Assembly: GCA_003447295.1 (NCBI GenBank)
Contig: DLZQ01000044.1
Location: 7,679-15,413, forward strand
DNA from: Lachnospiraceae bacterium
GTDB lineage: Bacteria; Bacillota; Clostridia; Lachnospirales; Lachnospiraceae
Direction: 5' to 3'
DNA length: 7,735 nt
Below, piece by piece: positions 1 to 5,362 of this stretch. Each line of letters opens with the position of its first letter. Within the stretch, counting starts at the first letter, position 1. Under the pieces are notes generated by a model, which made no database searches, had not been told where the DNA came from, and worked only from the letters and a program-made list of their open reading frames with translations. The position numbers and the translations under genes are program-made.

Positions 1-180
1 AGCCCACATGAGCTTGCTCATAGGTGGGTGAAAGACCTTTTGACCCGCCCCGATATGAGCATAAAAGTAGGATGATAATCCTACGATATGCGAATATTGG
101 GTAGGATTGTGGGAGTGCGTAGCACGGAACAATCCGCAGGCATCAAAGTCGGGGGCTTTTGACCCCGACATCATTTTATA
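1..180 (+). ncRNA. Structured intergenic element, five or more hairpins, probable 3' terminator; family not recognised
   Basis: This stretch has no credible reading frame but folds densely. Hairpins seen: CCCAC plus ATGAGC (3-13) with GCTCAT plus GTGGG (16-28), TT apex and a 2-base bulge; GTAGGAT/ATCCTAC (67-73 with 78-84, loop GATA); GGATTGT/ACAATCC (104-110 with 129-135) enclosing GTGC/GCAC (115-118 with 122-125) across a purine internal loop; GTCGGGG/CCCCGAC (148-154 with 163-169). The last is followed by a T-rich stretch and could be an intrinsic terminator. An alternative stem, GGTGGGT (23-29) with ACCCGCC (43-49), competes with the first hairpin. Orientation is taken as + because the T-rich tail and the GCTTGC apex lie that way. 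It may be a small RNA, a leader or trailer of something left of the window, or a repeat-family copy. The left edge may cut it. I cannot match it to a known RNA class. Confidence 0.5.
148..180 (+). terminator. Candidate intrinsic terminator closing the 5' structured element
   Basis: A perfect 7-bp GC-rich stem, GTCGGGG (148-154) with CCCCGAC (163-169), has an 8-base loop. It is followed by ATCATTTTATAT, which is T-rich but not a clean T run, so termination may be moderate. Confidence 0.45.
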
Positions 181-195
181 TGACCATGGTATTTT

Positions 196-239
196 TTGCC
201 AAAGCAAACTTGTAATGTGATAAAGTACTGTGGTATTAT
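196..239 (+). promoter_or_regulatory. Candidate sigma-A promoter region for the GGDEF gene (two overlapping options)
   Basis: Option A is TTGTAA (210-215), 18 bases, then TATTAT (234-239) preceded by TGG, an extended -10. Transcription would start near 246, inside the left arm of the following hairpin. Option B is TTGCCA (196-201), 17 bases, then GATAAA (219-224), starting near 231 and including the whole hairpin. Both match consensus only partly. The choice decides whether the 240-285 hairpin works as an attenuator for this transcript. Confidence 0.35.
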
Positions 240-285
240 GATGTCTGGGTGAAAGGTTATCTTGCAACCCAGACATTATATTTTT
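240..285 (+). terminator. Strong intrinsic terminator or leader attenuator upstream of the GGDEF gene
   Basis: A perfect 10-bp stem, ATGTCTGGGT (241-250) with ACCCAGACAT (267-276), can gain a G-T pair at 240/277. The loop is 16 bases and the tail is TATATTTTT (277-285). Inside the loop GGTT (255-258) could pair with AACC (266-269) instead, which would break the terminator stem. It either ends transcription arriving from the left or attenuates a promoter at 196-239. Confidence 0.65.
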
Positions 286-337
286 ACAGAAGGAATTGTA
301 GTAAGGGGTTAAGGGGAGTTCACGGAAAGGAAACAGG

Positions 338-1966
338 ATGGATTTAAACGGCTTACCACAGACCGTGCAGAACTTCATAAACGATACTATCCAATATAGA
401 GAATCAGGTAACTGTCTGGACTATGACACCTGCCAGAAAATATTGGAGTATGCGGCAGATACCGGATCACAGAAGCTGACAGGGCTCGGACTCTATTATC
501 TGGCGGAGTGTTATTGGCAGAAGGGCGAGTATGAGAACACCATGCAATGCCTTACAGAGAGTGTTGGCTGCCTGAAAAACACACAGATGTACGAGCTGCT
601 GGCAAAAGCCCATAATATGATGGGAGCGGTGTCCGATCGGAAGAATAACCGGATGTTAGCGCTCAGCTCCTACTATAACAGCCTGAAATATGCGGAAAAA
701 TATCATTATTATTATATACAGGGCATGGCGGAGAGCAATATTGCCTATACCCTGGTCAGGATGCGCCTGCGGCAGGAGGCGATACAGCATTACCGTATAG
801 CGATCGCCTGCTTTGATAAGTCAGAAAAAACATATCATTTAAATTATAACAGGATCAACTGTATGATCGAGTGCGGCTGCTGTCACATGTACCTGGGAGA
901 AATGGAAGAAGCCCTGCAGCTTTGGAATGAAATAGAGCAGATCCTCAGAGAAGCACCGGAAAGCTATTATTCGAAAATAACATTAGAAATGTATCGTATT
1001 CCCTGCGAATTATTAAAAGGGCATGCGGAAGAGGCTTTAAAGCTTGCGTCAGATATTCTGGAGCAATTGTCAGACCGGGATGTTTTTGAAGAGATCATGG
1101 ATGAACTGGTGATCCTGGCGGGAATCCTGGCTATCCTGCCCGATGGAAAATATCTGGAGGAACTGATCCGGATCATTGATGAAAAAAATGTTGAAGTGTA
1201 TTACAATATCTTCCTGGATCTGTATCCTTTTAAAGTGCAGAGCATATTACGTAAAGGAGACATGGGGGAATATGTGAAATATACCCGGCAATATTTAGAA
1301 ACTTATGAAAAATTCCGGCAGGAAAATCACCGAGCCTTGGTCGGTGTCATGGAATTACAGGACCGGTTGAGAAATGTAACGCTTGACAGAGAGAATATGC
1401 AGGCTTCTAACCGTGTACTGGAGGATCTTGCCATGCATGATGAACTGACGGGATTGGCTAATCGTACTTATTTACATGAATATCTGACCGGCTGCTTTGA
1501 ACACGCCTATGCGCAAGAGGAAATCATGGGTGTGGAGCTTATGGACATTGATTTTTTTAAGGAATATAATGACCATTATGGGCATCTGGAGGGGGATCAT
1601 TGCCTGAAAGCCATCGCAGCAGTCCTTCGGGAGCACCAGATTCCGGGACAGGTATTTTGTGCCAGATATGGTGGCGATGAATTTATGATCGTATATACCG
1701 GAATGACGGCGGAGCAGATCCGGAGAATTTCAGAGGACATTCTCAGAGAGGTCCGTACGTTAAAAATACCTCATGAGTGCAGTAGATGCAGTAAATATGT
1801 ATCCGTCAGCCAGGGAGTGTTTGCCAGAATACCGGCAGGAAATAACAGAGAGTGGGATTTCACTTCCAGAGCGGATGATCTTCTCTATAAGGCAAAAAAC
1901 TGTGGAAGAGACGGCATCTGTCTGTCCACGGAAAAGTCCAGAGATAAGTTTATAGAGATTAAATAA
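338..1966 (+). CDS. TPR-repeat GGDEF protein, predicted cytosolic diguanylate cyclase
   Basis: This 542-residue protein should condense two GTP into cyclic di-GMP. There is no signal peptide or membrane segment. Residues about 45-330 are helical and TPR-like, for example the units around 86-120, 126-162 and 168-206. A probable signalling coiled coil (about 325-365) leads into the GGDEF domain (about 365-530). That domain has DELTGLANR (368-376), the metal-binding MDIDFF segment with D403, FKEYND (407-412), and an intact GGDEF at 445-449. The RxxD inhibitory site expected five residues before GGDEF is absent (PGQV, 436-439), so classical product inhibition is not predicted. The start is supported by AAAGG (326-330), seven bases upstream. 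The aminotransferase gene follows 33 bases after the stop, so co-transcription is likely. The TPR part probably senses a protein or peptide partner; that is inference, as is the physiological output. Confidence 0.9.
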   Translation: MDLNGLPQTVQNFINDTIQYRESGNCLDYDTCQKILEYAADTGSQKLTGLGLYYLAECYWQKGEYENTMQCLTESVGCLKNTQMYELLAKAHNMMGAVSDRKNNRMLALSSYYNSLKYAEKYHYYYIQGMAESNIAYTLVRMRLRQEAIQHYRIAIACFDKSEKTYHLNYNRINCMIECGCCHMYLGEMEEALQLWNEIEQILREAPESYYSKITLEMYRIPCELLKGHAEEALKLASDILEQLSDRDVFEEIMDELVILAGILAILPDGKYLEELIRIIDEKNVEVYYNIFLDLYPFKVQSILRKGDMGEYVKYTRQYLETYEKFRQENHRALVGVMELQDRLRNVTLDRENMQASNRVLEDLAMHDELTGLANRTYLHEYLTGCFEHAYAQEEIMGVELMDIDFFKEYNDHYGHLEGDHCLKAIAAVLREHQIPGQVFCARYGGDEFMIVYTGMTAEQIRRISEDILREVRTLKIPHECSRCSKYVSVSQGVFARIPAGNNREWDFTSRADDLLYKAKNCGRDGICLSTEKSRDKFIEIK

Positions 1967-1986
1967 ACAGCGCAGACAGCGCGGAT

Positions 1987-1993
1987 GGGAGAG
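1987..1993 (+). promoter_or_regulatory. Ribosome binding site that decides the aminotransferase start
   Basis: GGGAGAG ends six bases before the ATG at 2000. It overlaps or follows the in-frame upstream ATG at 1985, so it cannot serve that codon. A small GCGC/GCGC hairpin (1970-1973 with 1979-1982) lies just upstream. Confidence 0.7.
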
Positions 1994-1999
1994 CGTAGT

Positions 2000-3193
2000 A
2001 TGTTAGTTCAGAAATACAAAGACATGCTGTCGGGAAAATCAGTGATCCGGCAGCTTTCGGAATTTGCTACGGCAAGAGGACAGGAGATCGGATACGAGAA
2101 CGTATTTGATTATAGCCTGGGGAATCCTTCCGTTCCGGTTCCCAGAGAATTTACCGACCGCATGATCCATATGCTTGCGACCAAGGAACCGTTGGAACTG
2201 CACGGTTATAGTCCCAGCCTCGGTATTACAAGTGTCAGGGAGGCAATTGCGGAGAACCTGGAGAAGAGGTTCGGGCTGCCTTATCGCAAGGAGCATATTT
2301 TCATGGCATCCGGGGCGGCCGGAGCGCTGGCACATGCTTTTCGCCTGGTGACGGAGCCGGGAGATGAGATCCTGACCTTTGCACCGTTTTTTCCGGAATA
2401 TCATCCTTATGTAGATCTCACCGGAGCGGTACTGAAGGTGGTTCCGCCTAATCTGGAGAATTTCCAGATCAACTTCGAGGCGTTTGAGGAGATGCTGACG
2501 GAGAAAGTCAAGGCAGTACTGATCAATACTCCCAACAACCCCTCCGGCGTGGTATATTCCACCCCGACATTGCAGAGACTGGCAGATATCCTGAGAGAAA
2601 AGTCCCGGGAATATGGTCATATTATTTATCTGATCTCCGATGAACCTTATCGTGAGATCGTGTTTGAAGGTGTAGACAGCCCCTGCGTATCCTATTTTTA
2701 TGACAATACCATCATGTGCTATTCTTTCTCCAAATCCCTGTCTCTGCCGGGAGAGCGTATCGGTTATGTGGCAGTGAACCCGGCATGTGAGGATGCGGAG
2801 ACCATGATCAATATGTGCGGACAGATCTCCCGCGGCATCGGACATAACTGTCCTCCTTCCATTATCCAGCTGGCAGTAGCACAGGTACTGGACAAGACAG
2901 CGGATCTGTCGGTGTATGAGACGAATATGAATATCCTTTATAAAGAACTGATCGACCTGGGATTCACCTGCGTGAAGCCCGGTGGAACCTTCTACATTTT
3001 CCCGAAGGCGCTGGAAGAGGATGCTAAGGTATTCAGCCAGAAAGCATTGAAATATGATCTCGTTCTGGTACCGGGTGATAGCTTTGGTGCCCCCGGATAT
3101 TTCCGCATGGCCTACTGTGTGGACACGGAGAAGGTAGAGAGATCCTTGGAAGCTTTACGGAAGTTCGTGAAGAATGAGTATGCAACTATCTAG
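2000..3193 (+). CDS. Pyridoxal-phosphate-dependent aminotransferase, class I/II (AspC-like)
   Basis: From the ATG at 2000 this is a 397-residue, full-length fold-type I aminotransferase, likely cytosolic and moving an amino group between an amino acid and a 2-oxo acid. Visible PLP-site landmarks are ASGAAGA (about 103-109, phosphate-binding loop), NTPNNPSG (176-183), ISDEPY (212-217, Asp to the pyridine nitrogen), SFSKSLSLPGERIG (242-255, with K245 as the Schiff-base lysine) and FRMAY (368-372, with the arginine that normally binds the substrate carboxylate). All key residues are present. Substrate cannot be read from sequence; aspartate, alanine or aromatic amino acids are all possible. The start at 2000 is preferred over the in-frame ATG at 1985 because of the ribosome site at 1987-1993. 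The gene probably shares a transcript with the GGDEF gene. Its last 15 bases form half of a perfect inverted repeat with the following gap, which is unusual. Confidence 0.92.
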   Translation: MLVQKYKDMLSGKSVIRQLSEFATARGQEIGYENVFDYSLGNPSVPVPREFTDRMIHMLATKEPLELHGYSPSLGITSVREAIAENLEKRFGLPYRKEHIFMASGAAGALAHAFRLVTEPGDEILTFAPFFPEYHPYVDLTGAVLKVVPPNLENFQINFEAFEEMLTEKVKAVLINTPNNPSGVVYSTPTLQRLADILREKSREYGHIIYLISDEPYREIVFEGVDSPCVSYFYDNTIMCYSFSKSLSLPGERIGYVAVNPACEDAETMINMCGQISRGIGHNCPPSIIQLAVAQVLDKTADLSVYETNMNILYKELIDLGFTCVKPGGTFYIFPKALEEDAKVFSQKALKYDLVLVPGDSFGAPGYFRMAYCVDTEKVERSLEALRKFVKNEYATI

Positions 3194-3194
3194 A

Positions 3195-3260
3195 GTCACA
3201 TAGTATATCGAAAAACGAATCGTGCTTGCACGAATGAGTCTTTCGATATGCTGATGTGAC
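3195..3260 (+). repeat. Long imperfect hairpin with GCTTGC apex downstream of the aminotransferase gene
   Basis: The left arm (3195-3213, GTCACAT then AGTATATCGAAA) pairs with the right arm (3241-3260), giving 19 pairs with one G-T pair and one bulged G (3253). Inside is a second hairpin, TCGTG/CACGA, with a CTTG loop (3220-3233). No T run follows, so it is not a typical terminator. It may stabilise the 3' end of the mRNA or process the transcript. Confidence 0.75.
3209..3258 (+). repeat. Direct repeat copy 1 (50 bp)
   Basis: This copy matches 3342-3391 at 49 of 50 positions; the one difference is G3253 against A3386. It contains the GCTTGC-apex hairpin and the right arm of the long hairpin. 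The spacing between copies is 133 bases. Confidence 0.9.
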
Positions 3261-3265
3261 GAAAT

Positions 3266-3394
3266 AACCACATGAGCAAAAGGAAAGCATCGCAGATGCG
3301 ATTTTGCGAATGGGGTTCTAGATAGTTGCATGGAGTGAATGCGAAAAACGAATCGTGCTTGCACGAATGAGTCTTTCGATATGCTAATGTGGTT
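3266..3394 (+). ncRNA. Candidate second structured element ending just before the patatin gene
   Basis: AACCACATGAGCA (3266-3278) pairs with TGCTAATGTGGTT (3382-3394) over 13 positions with a single mismatch, closing a 129-base domain. Inside are a small hairpin (ATCGC/GCGAT, 3289-3302), the 15-base arm at 3317-3331, and the GCTTGC-apex hairpin (3353-3366). The closing stem crosses the 15-bp inverted repeat, so the two folds exclude each other or form a pseudoknot. The domain ends about 20 bases before the patatin ribosome site, so it could be a leader. Function unknown. Confidence 0.4.
3342..3391 (+). repeat. Direct repeat copy 2 (50 bp)
   Basis: This is the second copy of the 3209-3258 repeat. 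It lacks the left arm of the long hairpin found with copy 1; instead its 3' end pairs with 3266-3278. The open frame running through it into the patatin gene (ATG at 3339) is repeat sequence, not protein-coding. Confidence 0.9.
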
Positions 3395-3425
3395 CTGGAT
3401 CGTTGCAGAAGCAGAAAGGAGAGTA

Positions 3426-4286
3426 ATGCGAATGTATCAGGCAGGACTGGTATTGGAAGGCGGTGGCATGAAGGGTGTCTATACCGCCGGAGTGTTGGAC
3501 TTTTTTACTGAAAAAGGAATTGACTTCTCCCATATCTATGGGGTATCTGCCGGAGCGTGCCATATGTGCAGCTATCTGTCCAGACAAAAGGGGCGGGCAC
3601 TGAGTGTCAGTGTGGACTATCTGGATACGAGACGGTATTGCAGCCTGGAGAGCTTATTGACCAGCGGAGATCTGTTCAATGTGGATTTCTGTTATCACCT
3701 GATCCCGGAATATCTGTATCCGTATGACTATGAAACATTTGAAAAATATCCCGGCAAGGCTTACAGCGTGGTGACCAACATCGAGACGGGACAGCCGGAG
3801 TATCTGCGTGTCCGTGATATCCGCAAAGATATTGACAAGATCCGTGCTTCCGCATCCCTGCCGTTAGTGGCACGGAATGTAAAAATAGATGGGAAGCTGT
3901 ATCTGGACGGTGGCATCAGCGATGCAATTCCTCTGGAGAAATCGATCCTGGACGGCAACCGTAAAAACATCGTTGTCATGACCAAGGAAGTGGGATTCGT
4001 GAGAAAACCCGCCTCCGCATCGCAGTTAGGACTCATAAAACTCAGATATCTGAAATATCCTAAAGTATATGAACTGATGGCGGACAGACACATCCGTTAT
4101 AATGAGAGCCTGGACTACATCGAAAGACAGGAGAAATGTGGTCAGGCATTCGTAATCCGTCCTCATAAAAAGAGTGATGTGGGACGGATCGAGAAAGACA
4201 AGGACAAACTGATCGCCTTATACGAAGAAGGTTATCGGGAAGCAGAAGCCTGCTACGAGGATCTGCTGACATATCTGGAAAAGTAA
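3426..4286 (+). CDS. Patatin-like phospholipase family protein
   Basis: This 286-residue protein belongs to the patatin-like serine acyl hydrolases, resembling the bacterial YjjU-type group. It shows the oxyanion loop GGGMKG (12-17), the nucleophile elbow GVSAGA with Ser41, and the second dyad residue in DGG with Asp161, so it should be catalytically active on lipid acyl esters. The C-terminal part (about 195-286) is basic and helical, and may correspond to the accessory domain seen in YjjU-type proteins. There is no signal peptide. AAAGGAG (3415-3421) lies 4 bases before the ATG at 3426 and 10 before an in-frame ATG at 3432, so either may be used. The ATG at 3339 is rejected because its extension is repeat DNA. 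uppP begins 36 bases downstream with no terminator between, suggesting one transcript and a membrane-lipid role. The substrate is unknown. Confidence 0.9.
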   Translation: MRMYQAGLVLEGGGMKGVYTAGVLDFFTEKGIDFSHIYGVSAGACHMCSYLSRQKGRALSVSVDYLDTRRYCSLESLLTSGDLFNVDFCYHLIPEYLYPYDYETFEKYPGKAYSVVTNIETGQPEYLRVRDIRKDIDKIRASASLPLVARNVKIDGKLYLDGGISDAIPLEKSILDGNRKNIVVMTKEVGFVRKPASASQLGLIKLRYLKYPKVYELMADRHIRYNESLDYIERQEKCGQAFVIRPHKKSDVGRIEKDKDKLIALYEEGYREAEACYEDLLTYLEK

Positions 4287-4322
4287 TTACTAAAAATATA
4301 AGAAAGTAAAGAGAGAAAAGAA

Positions 4323-5234
4323 ATGTTAGAAATTATCAAAGCAATTATTTACGGTATTGTAGAAGGTATTACCGAGTGGCTGCCGATCAGCAGCACGGGA
4401 CATCTGATCCTGGTGGAACGTCTGATCCCTTTTAAGCAGACCAGTGAAGGCTTTTTCGATATGTTCGATGTAGTCATTCAGCTGGGAGCTATTTTAGCGG
4501 TGGTTGTATTGTTCTGGAACAAGATCTGGCCCTTTTACCTGAAGAAAAATAAGCAGCCGAAAAAGGGAGGCATTGTAAAATCCGCAAAAGATCCCGCAGT
4601 GGGAAATGTGGCACTGAGCATGGATGCTTTTTGGATGTGGGTGAAGATCGTTGTGGCATGTATCCCGGCAGTCGTATACGGTCTGTTATTTGATGATGCG
4701 GTGGGAGAAGCTTTCCAAAAAGAGATCGGAAGCAGTGGTGTTACAATTCAGGTCATAGTGGTAGCTGTAATGCTGGTAGTGGTCGGCGTACTGTTTATCG
4801 TGATCGAGAATTGGAATAAGGACCGTGTACCTACCACAACAAAATTGTCTCAGCTGACTTACAGAGATGCACTGATCATCGGTCTGTGCCAGCTTGTAGC
4901 GGCGGCACTGCCCGGAACCTCCCGCTCCGGAGCTACGATCCTGGGAGCTATTATGATTGGTATATCGAGAACAGTGGCAGCGGAATTCACCTTCTTTCTG
5001 GCGATTCCCGTTATGTTTGGAGCGAGTCTTCTGAAATTGTTGAAGTTTGGATTTGCATTCACGGGAATGGAGCTTGCCTGCCTTCTGGTCGGTACGGTGG
5101 TATCCTTTATTGTATCCCTGTTCGTGCTTCGCTTCCTGATGGGATATATCAAAAAGCATGACTTTAAGGTCTTCGGATGGTACCGGATCGTACTGGGGAT
5201 TATCGTATTACTGTACTTCCTTGTATTCGCATAA
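4323..5234 (+). CDS. uppP: Undecaprenyl-diphosphatase UppP (BacA family)
   Basis: This integral membrane enzyme removes a phosphate from undecaprenyl diphosphate, regenerating the lipid carrier for peptidoglycan and other wall polymers, and commonly gives bacitracin tolerance. At 303 residues it carries both family signatures: EGITEWLPISSTGH (14-27, with E14, E18, S24 and H27 matching E. coli E17, E21, S27 and H30) and PGTSRSGATI (197-206, with R201 matching R174). Hydrophobic segments lie at about 50-70, 105-123, 140-162, 184-196, 205-235, 250-272 and 286-302. It is some 30 residues longer than the usual 265-275, mainly from a Lys/Gly-rich loop at about 72-100 whose function is unknown. The start has only a weak, purine-rich ribosome site (GAGAGAAAAG just upstream). 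It probably shares a transcript with the patatin gene; a new promoter starts four bases after its stop. Confidence 0.95.
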   Translation: MLEIIKAIIYGIVEGITEWLPISSTGHLILVERLIPFKQTSEGFFDMFDVVIQLGAILAVVVLFWNKIWPFYLKKNKQPKKGGIVKSAKDPAVGNVALSMDAFWMWVKIVVACIPAVVYGLLFDDAVGEAFQKEIGSSGVTIQVIVVAVMLVVVGVLFIVIENWNKDRVPTTTKLSQLTYRDALIIGLCQLVAAALPGTSRSGATILGAIMIGISRTVAAEFTFFLAIPVMFGASLLKLLKFGFAFTGMELACLLVGTVVSFIVSLFVLRFLMGYIKKHDFKVFGWYRIVLGIIVLLYFLVFA

Positions 5235-5237
5235 CAG

Positions 5238-5266
5238 TTGACAATTATAAGGAAATGGAATACACT
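5238..5266 (+). promoter_or_regulatory. Sigma-A promoter for the Lys/Ala-rich protein gene
   Basis: A perfect TTGACA (5238-5243), a 17-base spacer and TACACT (5261-5266, four of six to consensus) sit immediately after the uppP stop. The predicted start near 5273 gives a leader of about 80 bases containing the short upstream ORF. Confidence 0.7.
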
Positions 5267-5311
5267 ACCCTTATCGAGCGCCGGAATACGGTACTTGTGA
5301 GGAGAATGAAA

Positions 5312-5362
5312 ATGTTTTTTGTACATGATTCGTACAGAAGGGAGACGGTAACATGGCAATAG
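5312..5362 (+). CDS. Short upstream ORF (16 codons) overlapping the next start; possible leader peptide
   Basis: The ATG at 5312 is preceded seven bases upstream by GAGGAG (5299-5304), a stronger ribosome site than many in this window. The frame encodes MFFVHDSYRRETVTWQ and stops at 5360-5362, ten bases into the next gene in another frame. The next gene's ribosome site (GGGAG, 5340-5344) lies inside it, so ribosomes finishing this ORF would pass over that site and could couple or compete with initiation. An in-frame ATG at 5306 is too close to GAGGAG. No known peptide is recognised; it may be fortuitous. Confidence 0.35.
   Translation: MFFVHDSYRRETVTWQ

Larger units (their letters stand above)
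3180..3331. repeat. Perfect 15-bp inverted repeat, one arm at the 3' end of the aminotransferase gene
   Basis: ATGCAACTATCTAGA (3180-3194) includes the TAG stop codon. Its exact reverse complement TCTAGATAGTTGCAT lies at 3317-3331. The 122 bases between hold the large hairpin 3195-3260 and a second small hairpin. This could be a stem in the mRNA, the relic of an inverted duplication, or the ends of a small inserted element. Confidence 0.85.

Noticed and set aside
181..337. Cyclic di-GMP riboswitch in front of the GGDEF gene
   Set aside because: I looked for the GEMM-type core and its GAAA-tetraloop arrangement and do not see it; the leader shows only a terminator hairpin.
2039..2845. 268-codon open frame on the - strand inside the aminotransferase gene
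   Set aside because: It lies fully opposite a well-conserved gene whose catalytic motifs are intact, and its translation shows no family resemblance; long antisense frames arise from codon bias.
3180..3331. Insertion sequence or MITE bounded by the 15-bp inverted repeats
   Set aside because: No target-site duplication flanks the arms, one arm lies within a coding end, and no transposase is present; kept as a repeat only.
3359..3386. Promoter inside the direct repeat (TTGCAC then TATGCT)
   Set aside because: The -35 matches at only three of six positions and the spacer is 15 bases; the same string occurs in both copies, so it is not evidence of a patatin promoter.
3209..3391. CRISPR array
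   Set aside because: There are only two 50-bp repeats with an 83-base gap, the gap carries its own hairpin and an arm of an inverted repeat, and no cas gene is present.
3339..3425. N-terminal extension of the patatin protein from the ATG at 3339
   Set aside because: The added residues come from the 50-bp direct repeat, there is no ribosome site before 3339, and AAAGGAG stands right before 3426.
4859..5359. 166-codon - strand frame opposite the end of uppP and the following gap
   Set aside because: It runs opposite the second UppP signature motif and across a good + strand promoter, with no recognisable domain.
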